A program made the position numbers and the translations under genes. From Bin87 sp034423115 (GTDB taxonomy: Bacteria; Chloroflexota; Dehalococcoidia; Lucifugimonadales; UBA3495): a stretch of DNA of 64,000 nucleotides. The stretch covers positions 49,257 through 113,256 of the forward strand of contig DAOUJD010000046.1 in the NCBI GenBank assembly GCA_034423115.1. Reading direction: 5' to 3'. This document shows, piece after piece, positions 45,013 to 55,384 of this stretch; position 1 is the stretch's first letter; every line of letters begins with the position of its first letter. The notes under the pieces are model-generated. The model was not told where the DNA came from. It did no database searches and saw only the letters and a list, made by a program, of their open reading frames with translations.

Positions 45013-48000
45013 ATGTCGCTGGACTCGTTCCATCCCCTGATTCAACGCTGGTTCCGCAGCCGGTTCGACGCGCCCACGGAGGCCCAGGCCACCGGATGGC
45101 CGGCCATTGCCCAGGGGCGGCACACGCTCATCGCGGCTCCCACCGGGTCCGGCAAAACCCTCACCGCCTTTCTGACCTGCATCGACCAACTGGTGCGGCA
45201 GGGAATGGAAACGGGGCTGCCCGACGGGACGCAGGTGGTGTACGTTTCGCCCCTGAAAGCCCTGTCCAACGACATCCAGAAAAACCTGGCGACTCCTCTG
45301 GAAGAGATCGTCGCACTCGCCGATGAGACCGGCGCTCCAATACCGCATATCACCACGGCGGTACGTACCGGGGACACGCCGGCATCCGAACGGCAGAAGA
45401 TGGCCAAGCGACCGCCCCATATCCTCATAACTACGCCGGAGTCGCTGTACATCCTGCTGACCTCCGAGAGCGGGCGACGCGGCCTGAAACACGTCAGGAC
45501 GCTGATATTGGACGAGATCCACGCGGTGGCCGACGACAAGCGGGGCGCCCACCTGACCCTGTCGGTGGAGCGACTGTGCCAACTCTCCGAGGAGCCCATC
45601 ACTCGGATCGGTCTGTCCGCTACCCAGCGGCCATTGTCGGAGATGGCCCGCTTCCTGGTGGGCAACCGGCATATCGACGACGCCGGCAATCCCGATTGCG
45701 TCGTTGTGGACACGGGCAGCCGCCGTAAGATCGACTTGTCTGTCGAACTGCCGGAGCAGGAACTTGGCCCCATCGCCACCCATGAGATCTGGGGCGAGAC
45801 CCTGGACGCCATCGCCGGATGCACCGAGACTCACGCCATCACGCTGGTTTTTGTCAACACCCGCAGACTGGTGGAACGGGTATCCCACCAGCTCTCGGCG
45901 CGGTTGGGCGAGGAGGCGGTGGTCGCCCACCACGGTAGTCTGGCCCGCGCCACCCGATGGGCCGCCGAGCAGAAGTTGAAAAACGGCCAGGTCAAGGTCT
46001 GCGTCGCCACCGCCTCACTGGAACTCGGCATAGATATTGGCGAGATCGACCTGGTCTGCCAGATCGGCTCTCCCCGCTCCATTGGGTTGCTGGTGCAACG
46101 CGTCGGGCGGTCGGGACACACCGTCGGTGGTGTGCCGAAAGGCAAGCTGTTTCCGCTGACTCGGGACGAGATGTTTGAGTGCGCCGCACTCTCCCGGGCG
46201 CTGCTGCACGGCAACCTGGACACCTTCGTTATCCCGTCCTGGCCGCTGGACGTGATGGCCCAGCAGATGGTTGCCGCCTGCGCCTCCGAAGAATGGGACG
46301 AAGACGGACTGTTCGAACTGTGCCGGCGGGCTTACCCATACCGGGACCTGCCCCGACATAAATTCGACCAGGTGGTCGAGTCCCTTTCCCAGGGATTCGC
46401 CCCTCGCCTGGGACGGAACGGCGCTCATCTGCACCGCGATGGCATTAACCATCAATTGAAGGGACGCCGTGGCGCGCGCCTCGCCGCGCTGACCAGCGGC
46501 GGCGCCATTCCCGACAACGCCGACTACGACGTGGTGCTGGATCCGGACGGCACTTTCGTCGGCACCGTCAACGAGGACTTTGCCATCGAGAGCCTGGCGG
46601 GCGACATCTTCCTGCTGGGCAACACACCCTGGAAAATCCGCCGCGTGGAGAGCGGGCGCGTGCGGGTTGAGGACGCCCAGGGCAATCTGCCGACCATCCC
46701 TTTCTGGCTGGGCGAAGCGCCCGGGCGCACGTGGGAACTCTCCGATGAGATCACGCAACTGCGGGATGGCATTGACGGGCGGTTAGACGATCCTGAAGAC
46801 GCCGAAGCGTGGCTGGTTTCCGAGTCCGGCGTATCGCCGGAAGTCGCCCGCCAGTTGGTGGCATACCTGGTGGAAGGGAAGCGGGTGCTGGGAGTGGTGC
46901 CTACCGCCAGCCGCGTGGTAGCCGAGAGATTTTTCGACGAGAGCGGCGGCATGCAACTGGTGATCCACGCCCCCTTCGGCGCGGCCATCAACCGGGCCTG
47001 GGGCATGGCCCTGCGCAAACGGATTTGCCGCACGTTCGATTTCGAGCTTCAGGCTTCCGCCACCGACGACGGGCTGAACTTCTCCCTGGGGCCTAGTATG
47101 GGCTTCCCTCTGGGCGACATCTTCAACTATCTGTCGCCCAACACGGTGGACGAGGTGCTGACCCAGGCGGTGTTCCAGGCCCCGTTGTTCGGGACTCGCT
47201 GGCGTTGGAACGCCTCCCGTTTCCTGGCCCTGCTGCGCCATTCGGGCGGCAAGAAGGTGCCGGCGCCGCTGCAGAGGATGCGGTCGGACGACCTGCTGGC
47301 CGCCGTGTTCCCCGCACAGGTCCAATGCCAGGACAACGCCGCACCCGGGGACATCGACCCGCCAGACCATCCGTTGGTGTTTGAAACCACCCGCGACTGC
47401 CTCAACGAGGCGATGAGCCTGGAGGGATTGAAGAGTGTCCTGGAGTCCATCCGCTCTGGCGCGATAGAGGTGTTCGCCCGGGACACGGTACAGCCTTCGG
47501 TGTTCGCCCACCAGATTCTCAACGCCATGCCCTATGCCTTCCTGGACGACGCGCCATTGGAGGAAAGGCGGGCACGCGCCGTCTCTCTGCGCCGCGCGCT
47601 GCCCGAGGACTCCCGCGACCTGTCTGCATTGGACCCCGACGCCATCCGCACGGAGTCGGCATACGCTTGGCCGGCCATCCGCGACGCCGACGAACTTCAC
47701 GACGCCCTGCTGACCCTTGGTGTCGCACGGCCGGATGAGCTGGTGTCCCGCACTGAGATGGCGTCCCGGGAGATGATCCTCCAGTGGTTCGAGCACTTGT
47801 CCCGAGCGGGACGGGTGATGAGCGTCACCCCATCTGAACGCGCGACCCTCTGGTTGGCCGCCGAACACGCGGAACTGGTCTCAGCCGCTTACCTGGGCGC
47901 CGCCGTGGAATCGATAAGCAACCAACCGTCTTCCACCACTGTACGCGGCGTGGACGAAATCCAGCCGGAGGATGCGGTATTGCACTTGGTGCGAGGATGG

Positions 48001-49521
48001 GCTGAATGCTCCGGCCCGTTCACCGCCAAAGAAATGGCCGCGTTACTATGCCTGTCGGCCTCAGACATTGAAACCGCCGTGGTCGCACTGGAAAACGAAG
48101 GGCTGGTTTTGCGAGGCAATTTTCGCTCCGGTGTTGATGAGGAGGAATTTTGCGACCGGCGGATCCTGGCTCGCATCCATCGCGCCACCGTGGGCCGCCT
48201 GCGGCAGGAAATCGAGCCGGTTCCACAATCGTCATTCATGCGATTCCTATTCCGGTGGCAGTATGCAGCCACGGGTTGGCAAACCGCCGGCGAGGGCGGT
48301 CTGCTGGACGTTATCGACAAGCTGCAGGGTTTCGAGACCGCCGCCGCCGCGTGGGAGCCGGAACTGCTGGCGCGCCGCGTTTCGGATTACCGCCCCGATC
48401 TGCTCGACCGGCTGTGCACCGGCGGCGAGGTCGCGTGGGGGCGATTATCACGAGGAAACAACGTGGCATCGGGCACGGGCCCCGGACAACGGATTGCTGC
48501 CCTAACCCGAGCGACCAATATCACCTTGGCACTCCGCGAGTCGCTGGACTGGCTGTTGGACCCCGCTGCCGAGGGCCCCGAAAGCCTGACGGGAGCGATG
48601 GCGGAGATTGTGGGGGTCCTGTCCTCCAGGGGCGCCTGCTTCGAGAGCGACCTGATCGCCCGCACACGGCGTCTGCCGTCGGACGTGGAGGAAGCCCTTT
48701 GGATGCTGGTCGCCAACGGGCTGGTGACGTCGGACAGCATCGTCCCGCTCCGCGCTCGCATCAACGGGAAACCCAATCGCGGCAGGCCAGACCGCAAACG
48801 CGGGAACCGCGACGCTGGGCCTGTGTCAGCTCGCTTGCGTTCTCCCCGCAGCGACAGCCAGCCGCCGGCGTCGAACCGGCCGCGTTCGCAGCGACAATTG
48901 AGCGCAGGCCGTTGGTCCCTGCTGGAAACTTTCGATCCAGTGGAGGATCCCACGGAAGCAAAAGCCATGCAGCTGCTGCACCGCTATGGCGTGGTTTTCC
49001 CTGAACTGCTGGCCAGGGAAAGAATGGCGCCCAGTTGGCGGGTTTTGGTAGGGGTCTACCGTCGCCTGGAAGCCAGGGGAGAAATCAGGGGCGGGCGGTT
49101 CGTAGCCGGATTCGTCGGCGAGCAGTTCGCCTTGCCCGACGTCGTCTCTGTTTTGCGGGACGCTCACCGGGCCGTTCCCACCGGCGCTTTGGATGTCGTA
49201 TCCGCGTGCGATCCGCTGAACCTGGTCGGCATCGTCACCCCCGGCGAGAGGGTTCCCGCCCAACAGGGCAACCGGGTCGTGTTCCGCGACGGCGTTCCGG
49301 TGGCGTCGTTGGAAAAGAGCATGGTCGTCAATCGTTCCAACGCCGACGCCGACACATTGACCGCCGCCACGAATCTCCTGTTCGGGAGCATCGCGCCTCC
49401 GCAGCCGGAACAGCGTCGCCCGCCTTTGGACATCCGAGGCGGTTCCGCTCAACCAACCTGGCCGTTGCCGGACCACACAGTTCCCCAACCCGCACCGGCC
49501 GCACGGATCAATCTCAACTGA
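45013..49521 (+). CDS. lhr: Lhr-family (large helicase-related) ATP-dependent helicase
   Basis: A 1502-residue SF2 helicase. The N-terminal Lhr core has Walker A APTGSGKTLTAF, Walker B LDEIHAVADDKRGAH, motif III LSATQRPL, motif VI VGRSGHTVGG, then the winged-helix/beta-barrel module (about residues 400-870). A long C-terminal region (about 870-1500) resembles that of full-length bacterial Lhr. It contains a basic disordered linker around residues 1255-1300 (NGKPNRGRPDRKRGNRD) before a final domain. Lhr proteins translocate 3'-5' on ssDNA and act in repair. The gene is followed directly by IS remnants. Confidence 0.95.
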   Translation: MSLDSFHPLIQRWFRSRFDAPTEAQATGWPAIAQGRHTLIAAPTGSGKTLTAFLTCIDQLVRQGMETGLPDGTQVVYVSPLKALSNDIQKNLATPLEEIVALADETGAPIPHITTAVRTGDTPASERQKMAKRPPHILITTPESLYILLTSESGRRGLKHVRTLILDEIHAVADDKRGAHLTLSVERLCQLSEEPITRIGLSATQRPLSEMARFLVGNRHIDDAGNPDCVVVDTGSRRKIDLSVELPEQELGPIATHEIWGETLDAIAGCTETHAITLVFVNTRRLVERVSHQLSARLGEEAVVAHHGSLARATRWAAEQKLKNGQVKVCVATASLELGIDIGEIDLVCQIGSPRSIGLLVQRVGRSGHTVGGVPKGKLFPLTRDEMFECAALSRALLHGNLDTFVIPSWPLDVMAQQMVAACASEEWDEDGLFELCRRAYPYRDLPRHKFDQVVESLSQGFAPRLGRNGAHLHRDGINHQLKGRRGARLAALTSGGAIPDNADYDVVLDPDGTFVGTVNEDFAIESLAGDIFLLGNTPWKIRRVESGRVRVEDAQGNLPTIPFWLGEAPGRTWELSDEITQLRDGIDGRLDDPEDAEAWLVSESGVSPEVARQLVAYLVEGKRVLGVVPTASRVVAERFFDESGGMQLVIHAPFGAAINRAWGMALRKRICRTFDFELQASATDDGLNFSLGPSMGFPLGDIFNYLSPNTVDEVLTQAVFQAPLFGTRWRWNASRFLALLRHSGGKKVPAPLQRMRSDDLLAAVFPAQVQCQDNAAPGDIDPPDHPLVFETTRDCLNEAMSLEGLKSVLESIRSGAIEVFARDTVQPSVFAHQILNAMPYAFLDDAPLEERRARAVSLRRALPEDSRDLSALDPDAIRTESAYAWPAIRDADELHDALLTLGVARPDELVSRTEMASREMILQWFEHLSRAGRVMSVTPSERATLWLAAEHAELVSAAYLGAAVESISNQPSSTTVRGVDEIQPEDAVLHLVRGWAECSGPFTAKEMAALLCLSASDIETAVVALENEGLVLRGNFRSGVDEEEFCDRRILARIHRATVGRLRQEIEPVPQSSFMRFLFRWQYAATGWQTAGEGGLLDVIDKLQGFETAAAAWEPELLARRVSDYRPDLLDRLCTGGEVAWGRLSRGNNVASGTGPGQRIAALTRATNITLALRESLDWLLDPAAEGPESLTGAMAEIVGVLSSRGACFESDLIARTRRLPSDVEEALWMLVANGLVTSDSIVPLRARINGKPNRGRPDRKRGNRDAGPVSARLRSPRSDSQPPASNRPRSQRQLSAGRWSLLETFDPVEDPTEAKAMQLLHRYGVVFPELLARERMAPSWRVLVGVYRRLEARGEIRGGRFVAGFVGEQFALPDVVSVLRDAHRAVPTGALDVVSACDPLNLVGIVTPGERVPAQQGNRVVFRDGVPVASLEKSMVVNRSNADADTLTAATNLLFGSIAPPQPEQRRPPLDIRGGSAQPTWPLPDHTVPQPAPAARINLN

Positions 49522-49611
49522 ATTCTAGGCTGGCGCACTTGCCGCTGCGGTTGGCATATTTGGCGTTCGCCAGGAGGTCCACGCCCAAGCCGGCGGAATG
49601 ATGGGCCCACC

Positions 49612-49890
49612 GCAAGAACGTTTCTCCCAGGCCGCTCCGCCTCAAGCGGACTGGCGGATGGCTTGCCCGACATCCTGGTCTTCACCGCCTTCCCGGCATC
49701 CCCCTGGCAGAAGCTCTGGTCCAATAATCCCCGGGAACGGCTGAACCAAGAGATCCGTCGTCGTACCGACGTGGCGGGCATCTTCCCCAACCGGGCCGCA
49801 ACCCGTCGTCTGGTCGGCGTCCGCCTCTGGCGGATTGGCCGAGTAGCACGACGAATGGGCCCCAGACCCGTAGCCCATCACCAACACCAT
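49612..49890 (+). pseudogene. IS256-family transposase, C-terminal remnant
   Basis: The frame through 49663-49840 reads LPDILVFTAFPASPWQKLWSNN followed by RERLNQEIRRRTDVAGIFPN and AATRRLVG, the hallmark C-terminal block of IS256 (Mutator-like) transposases. The continuation LAE-stop-HDEWAP lies in the +1 frame, so there is both a frameshift and a nonsense codon. The N-terminal two thirds with the DDE residues are missing. This is a decayed fragment immediately after lhr. Confidence 0.8.
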
Positions 49891-49978
49891 AGACAAAAAA
49901 GCTTGACATCCAATACGGATACTTGACTGGACGTAACTCGAGAGTCGGTAGGCGGGCCCAAAGCGGGTTCGGGCCTAT

Positions 49979-50185
49979 CCCAATAATCCAGCGGCTTCGA
50001 GGGCGATGAGGGCGCCGGCGATATGAAGGAAGGGCACGTAGTTCTCGAGGGCACTTGTCCCAACGGATCAGGCTCCATCGGAAACAGTTCAGCCAATTAT
50101 GCGGGAGTTCCACCACCCAACACTGCGCTTTGAAAGATCTCAAGCAGCAGCTTGAAACCGTATCATTTACCCATCGAAGCGCCAT
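49979..50185 (-). pseudogene. IS5-type transposase, C-terminal remnant
   Basis: The minus strand encodes FKAQCWVVELPHNWLNCFRW then SLIRWDK, and after a frameshift near 50050, ENYVPFLHIAGALIALEAAG. Together these match the C-terminal RWVVERT..WLNRFRRL..RWEK..ENYLAFLHLAAALIALR pattern of IS5-group transposases. The rest of the element is not found. The stretch 50186-50657 upstream of it shows nothing recognisable. Confidence 0.75.
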
Positions 50186-50657
50186 CGAGAGTAATAGTTA
50201 AGGGTTCTGACGCCGATCCCCAGGGCTTTGTAATGTTGGAATGGCATGAGGCGTCTGGTCGCGCTGATCGAACGCAGCGATCATGACGAGCACTCTACCC
50301 TCGTCAATTGTGAGCTGCGGAAACCCGTTGCTAGACAGCCCAGCCTGCTTGACCGGTTTTCAATGAAGGATGGAGAGAGGCGCTGTTATCGGCATCCTTG
50401 CGGCCTCATTGATCGTGCGGTTGCTTGATGTTCAAGGTGTTGTCGTGGAGGCTCGACGATCATGGCGGTGGAATCGGCGGGGCGGATTTCAGGACCGCCC
50501 TTGCCGGTTCCACCGCCCGGAGCCGTCGCCACTGGCGGTTAGAACCCGCAGTTGGGTGATCAGCGGTGCGTATCAAGACGTTCGGGGAGTCCTTGTTGGC
50601 GTCGTTTGCTTCCCCTGGCAGGCCGATGGTTTCCAGTCGTTATATTTTCGGCCCGGG

Positions 50658-53600
50658 TCACAGAGTCCCCATGCACCCGGCGCAGCTACAGCCGAAAGTG
50701 TGCTCCATCGGGTGCCCTACTGCGTTCGCCAACCCGTCCCAATGTCGTTCCTCCGGGTTGCCCACGTCCCCTGACCAATAGCGCTCCACTATTTCGAGTT
50801 GGTCAGAGAACAGCTCCCTGACTTCGGCGATCCCGGGATCGGAGCCCTCTGCAACCATCTTGTTCTTCAGGTGGTATAGCCGGCGCATCCGCGCCATGAA
50901 CTCATCCTGGCCCACGGCCTCCAGCAACTCTCGACCCATCCAATAACCCAGATAGTGGTGGCACAGGCGGTTGCCTCGGTCGCCACTCGCAGGGTCCATC
51001 TCTTCCAGGTGTTGAATGTTGCGGGCCGTGCAGTCGCGGCGCTGGATGACGTTCAGCACGTTGGCGGGCACGTCGGACCGGTCCCGGCCGTCCATCCGAT
51101 AGATGTACTCGAAGCCTGCCTTAATCGGCGTATGGTTGAGCCATGACTTTATCTCGCTGCCGTAGTAATCGTGGCCGATCTCGTGGATGACCACGGACGG
51201 GAGCATGGGCCGATCGGTGGCGTATTGGCGAGCGAACCGCTGCAGATTCTCCCGGTCCCCACGAAGGCCGTAAGCGAAGTCGTAGCGGGTGCCCTGCGAA
51301 CCGGGGACGCTGGTCGCCTGGTCGCTGATCACGAAGATCAGGTGGGGCTTGGGCAAGGGGACCTGCATAGCGCTTTCCAACAGTTCCGCGATACGCACCA
51401 ACTCCGGCATCGTTTCGGGACTGCCATCGCTGTGGGTTCGCACGATGCTGATCTTGAGCTCCGGAGTGAGCGTCGTCTGCCCGACGTGGACCTCGATATC
51501 AGCGTAGCCGGGGTTTAGCATCCGCTCGACTTCGTCGGCGTCCCGAATGGTACCCACGGCCGTCACCATGGTCGTGAGATCGTCGGTAATGCCGTCGGCC
51601 AGCTCTGGGTGCTCCAGCAGCGTTTCAAATCTGCCGTCGTCCGCATATCGCGCCAGCCTATGGAGCGCCAGCAACGCCAGGGAGTCATCGAATTCCAGGG
51701 TTTGCAGGAAGGGCATGCCGAGTATCGCAAGGGTGGACGCTTCGTCTCTGCGGGCCATCCAGCGAATTCCATAAATGGCGGTGGCTTCCGCATCGGTGAG
51801 GTCATGGTCCGTAACCCACGGCTTTTTCAGCAGAGCCCTGAACGTGTCGGGATAGTGGTTGGCGGCGTCCACCAGCATCTGGGCGGTCTCACGTTCCCTG
51901 TCGTCAATGCCGTCGGCGATCCAGGGCAGGGATTCCAGTTGTTTGGCCTGCGTCGGTTCCAGCCGGTCGGCGCGTTCCAAGTCATTGAGGTTGGCGAGCG
52001 TCTTGAAGTCAATCCAACCCATGGCGAGGGTCTTGCGCTCGGTAGTGCCTCCCACCTGGAGATGTACGACGTCGTCGGACGGGTCGTATCGAACCTCGGA
52101 GTTCTGAAGAGCGTCGCCGGTGAACGTCGAGTAACCGGGCAATCCCCTGACGGCCCGCACGTTATCTCCCACTGGCCTTTTGATGCTGACGTGCCATTGA
52201 GGAATATCGATGGGCCGAATCGGCGGGTTGCCGTAGATCTCAAGGGTTGAGTATGAGCCTGGGTTGATTTGCGCGGCGCCGTTTAATAGAGGAAACTTCA
52301 GCGACCCAATCCAAGTGGTTTCATTAGTCGCCAAGTCGGTGATCCACAGGCCGAACCATTCGCCGTCAGACTCCAGACCATCGGAGGCGATCCGTATTCG
52401 ATAGGTTCCCGCACCCCAAGCATAAGACCGTCGTACACCGATGAAATCGCCCTCGTGCCCCGCGGATTCTGTCCAGCCGTACGTCTCGTCCCACTTGGCG
52501 TTGGCGAGGTTGCGTGTTCCCCATCGGGAGAAAATTACCGCTTTCCCCCGTCTGTTCGCATCGGTCTGCACACCAAAGTAAAACTGCGTGTCCGATATGT
52601 CGCTTACACCCAGCATCAAGAATAGCCCGTGTTCGTCCGAAAAGTCTCCTACGTCATTGTGTATGGTGAAATCAGTCACCAATTCTCTAAAATGATCCTG
52701 GTCTGAGTTCCATTGCCACCAGATGTATGCCATGTGCTCCGGCGGTTGTATCGCCTGATAAAGGTCTTCTCGGCCCGGAATCTGAGGCTCCGCGGCACCA
52801 ATGCCTTGGTACCACCGGTTCACTACCTCGTCCACCTGGGCCGCAACCTCAACAGGCGCGCCCGTCTTGAACGCCGCTTCTAGGTGGCAAATGCCCTGAC
52901 GGTCGCCGGCGCAGTTGCCCGCTGGATGGCCCCGTTCAGCACTTAGGTAGAGATTGCGAAATCCCCGACGGAATTCCGTATCTCCCAGCGCATGGTACAG
53001 ATCCAGGAAAAGGCGTTGTCCCAGGGAATAGTTGCATGAATTTTCGGGGGAGCCCAAGTCGTAGACCGCCATCTCTAACTGGCTGATGGTGTCGAAATAC
53101 GGGCACGGTCCCCGGTCGGGTTCAAGGGGTCGCGCAATCCGGATGTTCTCCGATATGAAACTGACCAGGTCCGCTGCCCCTTCGCTGAGCCACCACCGGT
53201 TGCGATCGCCTTTCCAATAGTAATGGCCGACCTCGTGGGCGATGTGCCTGGGCGTAACCTGCCAATAAGGATGGTTCACGTCGTCGTGGTTCAGTTCGGA
53301 GGTTATGTGCGTATCGGCGTGGTACCCGCCGCCAGCGACAGTCGCGTCGTCGAAGTACAATGCGACGTAATTCGTGGGTAACGGCACCCCCATAAATCCC
53401 TCAACGTTGCGGACGGCGTGTTCGAGATAGTCCATGCTGGGCGTAACCTGGTCGAGAACGCGGATGATGGTCAACTGCACCGCTCCGGAGTAGGGCAGGT
53501 CAATGCTGCGTTCTTGCAGATAGACCCCTCCGGTTCCGTCCAGTCCGTCCAGCAGCACCGCCAACGATGCCGGCTTGAAGCGATACGCGCTGCTCAGCAC

Positions 53601-55244
53601 CGCGACGACTTTCGCCTCCTGGTTGGTTATGCCGTCCTTCACCTTCGCGTGCGTCATAATTTCCAGAAAATCTCCCCGGTTGGCGCGCGCAATCCTCTGC
53701 AATTCCCACACCGCCATGGAGTCCGCGCTCTCTACGCTGTCCAAGAAAGGCATATCAAGCAGCGCGATGACCGCCTCTGAAATCCGTATCCGCGAAGGTT
53801 CGTCATCGTATTGTCGCGTGAGCCAATAAATCTGCTCGATCACCTTCGCTTCATCCCGGGTGATCGCATCGCGAATCCAAGGCTCTTGCATCAGGGCGTT
53901 GAACGTTTCCGGCCACCAGCGGGCTGACTCGATCAACTTCTCAGCAGAGTCGCGCTCTGTATAATCAACGCCGTCAGCGACCCATGGTAGCTGCTTGATC
54001 CGGTTAGCCAACGCCGGTTTGTTTTCTTCTAACCAGGCTCCGTGCAAGAGTCCCGCCAAACTTATCGGCGTGGGGACCACCGGTGCCGGATCTGAGCACG
54101 GGCCGCCCCGGTCGGCGACGGTCATACGCCGCCAGCGTGGATTCTGTGGCCAGGTGTAATCGCCGCTGAGTGTCTCAACGTCGTTGACCACGTTCCCGCC
54201 TGCCAGCACCGTGAACGCGTGAAAATCTCCCTGCCCCAGCCGCCGTACCGTATACTCCACTCGCCCACCCACAACCATCAGGTTCCGGGCGTCCTCGTCA
54301 ACATAGACGAATGCCGTCTTCCAGTCTTTAGCAGGATTGCTCACCGCCCGATCATAGTCCTGGTCCAGATTGACATACCCGATGCGGTAATGCGTCGCAT
54401 CTGGCACGTAGTCCCATGAGATCACCACCTCGCCCGGAATCTCACCGTCCACCACCCGAATATCTTCCACCGCCGGTGCGCTCCCTTGCGCCGTTCTGCC
54501 AGCGTTAGCACCGGCTCCGGCAACTACCGTCTGAATGTCATGACGGCCACCGCCGCCCCAGACCAGACCGCCGGTTGCCGAGATGTTCAACGGCCTGGCC
54601 ACTCCAACCGTACGCGATTCAGACGCCACCGTTCCAACACCCTGAGGAGATGCGCTCGCGGATGTGGCCGCCGAGGTGTCTACCCTCGACCCGGGGCAGG
54701 CGCCGCCCCGGTCGGCAACGATCATACGCCGCCAGCGTGGGTTCTGTGGCCAGGTGTAATCGCCGCTGAGTGTCTCAACGTCGTTGACCACGTTCCCGCC
54801 TGCCAGCACCGTGAACGCGTGAAAATCTCCCTGCCCCAGCCGCCGTACCGTATGCTCCACTCGCCCACCCACAACCACCAGGTTCCGGGCGTCCTCGTCA
54901 ACATAGACGAATGCCGTCTTCCAGTCTTTAGCAGGATTGCTCACCGCCCGATCATAGTCCTGGTCCAGATTGACGTACCCGATGCGGTAATGCGTCGCAT
55001 CTGGCACGTAGTCCCATGAGATCACCACCTCGCCCGAGTTGGTTCCGTCCCTGACCCTGATGTTGCCAGTGGCCGGAACGCCCATTTGGGTCTCCGACTG
55101 CGCGGCGGCAGGACGCTCCGGTGAACCCGAGACCAACAGCGTGCATACTGAGGCGACCAGCACTGCCACCAAAAACACCCTGCCGCGTCGGCGCTGGTAC
55201 CGAAATCGTGCGATCACACGGTGGGCCATGAAATTGGTCATCAC
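50658..55244 (-). CDS. large secreted protein with two FN3-like repeats and two HExxH metallopeptidase-like domains
   Basis: A 1528-residue exported protein with a signal peptide (basic RYQRRRGR, hydrophobic VFLVAVLVASVCTLLVSG, cleavage near AAAQ-S). Residues about 55-385 contain two nearly identical FN3-like units beginning IRVRDG/IRVVDG..GEVVISWDYVPDATHYRIGY. Helical-repeat-like spacers with YTERDSAEKLIESARWWPETF-type segments follow twice. The first zinc site is HEVGHYYW near residue 668 with a downstream Glu in LSEGAADLV, a gluzincin pattern. A second HEIGHDYYG near 1353 lacks an obvious third ligand. The protein looks like two related halves fused by duplication. Substrate unknown; surface or secreted protease is an inference. 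Confidence 0.8.
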   Translation of the reverse strand: MMTNFMAHRVIARFRYQRRRGRVFLVAVLVASVCTLLVSGSPERPAAAQSETQMGVPATGNIRVRDGTNSGEVVISWDYVPDATHYRIGYVNLDQDYDRAVSNPAKDWKTAFVYVDEDARNLVVVGGRVEHTVRRLGQGDFHAFTVLAGGNVVNDVETLSGDYTWPQNPRWRRMIVADRGGACPGSRVDTSAATSASASPQGVGTVASESRTVGVARPLNISATGGLVWGGGGRHDIQTVVAGAGANAGRTAQGSAPAVEDIRVVDGEIPGEVVISWDYVPDATHYRIGYVNLDQDYDRAVSNPAKDWKTAFVYVDEDARNLMVVGGRVEYTVRRLGQGDFHAFTVLAGGNVVNDVETLSGDYTWPQNPRWRRMTVADRGGPCSDPAPVVPTPISLAGLLHGAWLEENKPALANRIKQLPWVADGVDYTERDSAEKLIESARWWPETFNALMQEPWIRDAITRDEAKVIEQIYWLTRQYDDEPSRIRISEAVIALLDMPFLDSVESADSMAVWELQRIARANRGDFLEIMTHAKVKDGITNQEAKVVAVLSSAYRFKPASLAVLLDGLDGTGGVYLQERSIDLPYSGAVQLTIIRVLDQVTPSMDYLEHAVRNVEGFMGVPLPTNYVALYFDDATVAGGGYHADTHITSELNHDDVNHPYWQVTPRHIAHEVGHYYWKGDRNRWWLSEGAADLVSFISENIRIARPLEPDRGPCPYFDTISQLEMAVYDLGSPENSCNYSLGQRLFLDLYHALGDTEFRRGFRNLYLSAERGHPAGNCAGDRQGICHLEAAFKTGAPVEVAAQVDEVVNRWYQGIGAAEPQIPGREDLYQAIQPPEHMAYIWWQWNSDQDHFRELVTDFTIHNDVGDFSDEHGLFLMLGVSDISDTQFYFGVQTDANRRGKAVIFSRWGTRNLANAKWDETYGWTESAGHEGDFIGVRRSYAWGAGTYRIRIASDGLESDGEWFGLWITDLATNETTWIGSLKFPLLNGAAQINPGSYSTLEIYGNPPIRPIDIPQWHVSIKRPVGDNVRAVRGLPGYSTFTGDALQNSEVRYDPSDDVVHLQVGGTTERKTLAMGWIDFKTLANLNDLERADRLEPTQAKQLESLPWIADGIDDRERETAQMLVDAANHYPDTFRALLKKPWVTDHDLTDAEATAIYGIRWMARRDEASTLAILGMPFLQTLEFDDSLALLALHRLARYADDGRFETLLEHPELADGITDDLTTMVTAVGTIRDADEVERMLNPGYADIEVHVGQTTLTPELKISIVRTHSDGSPETMPELVRIAELLESAMQVPLPKPHLIFVISDQATSVPGSQGTRYDFAYGLRGDRENLQRFARQYATDRPMLPSVVIHEIGHDYYGSEIKSWLNHTPIKAGFEYIYRMDGRDRSDVPANVLNVIQRRDCTARNIQHLEEMDPASGDRGNRLCHHYLGYWMGRELLEAVGQDEFMARMRRLYHLKNKMVAEGSDPGIAEVRELFSDQLEIVERYWSGDVGNPEERHWDGLANAVGHPMEHTFGCSCAGCMGTL
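54104..54436. repeat. 333-bp direct repeat, copy A (in the secreted protein gene)
   Basis: This copy encodes the second FN3-like unit. It matches copy B 600 bp away with about six mismatches, all single-base. The near identity implies a recent duplication or gene conversion. Confidence 0.95.
54704..55036. repeat. 333-bp direct repeat, copy B
   Basis: This copy encodes the first FN3-like unit. Offset to copy A is exactly 600 bp (200 codons), so frame is preserved and unit number could change by recombination. Confidence 0.95.
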
Positions 55245-55384
55245 TTTCGCTACTCACTGGCCGGCAATCGTTTCATTTACCGATCGCAACACTATCTAGG
55301 GTTTCACTCATCGGAGGTGTTAACGCCTCCCAACCCTGCAACAAGGCCATGAAGTCTCCTCGTCATCTCTTATGACACTCCCGC

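Noticed and set aside
43507..45933. 808-codon minus-strand frame
   Set aside because: Antisense to the aminotransferase and the start of lhr; no recognisable domain.
54486..55019. 177-codon plus-strand frame with repeats
   Set aside because: Antisense image of the duplicated FN3-like segments.
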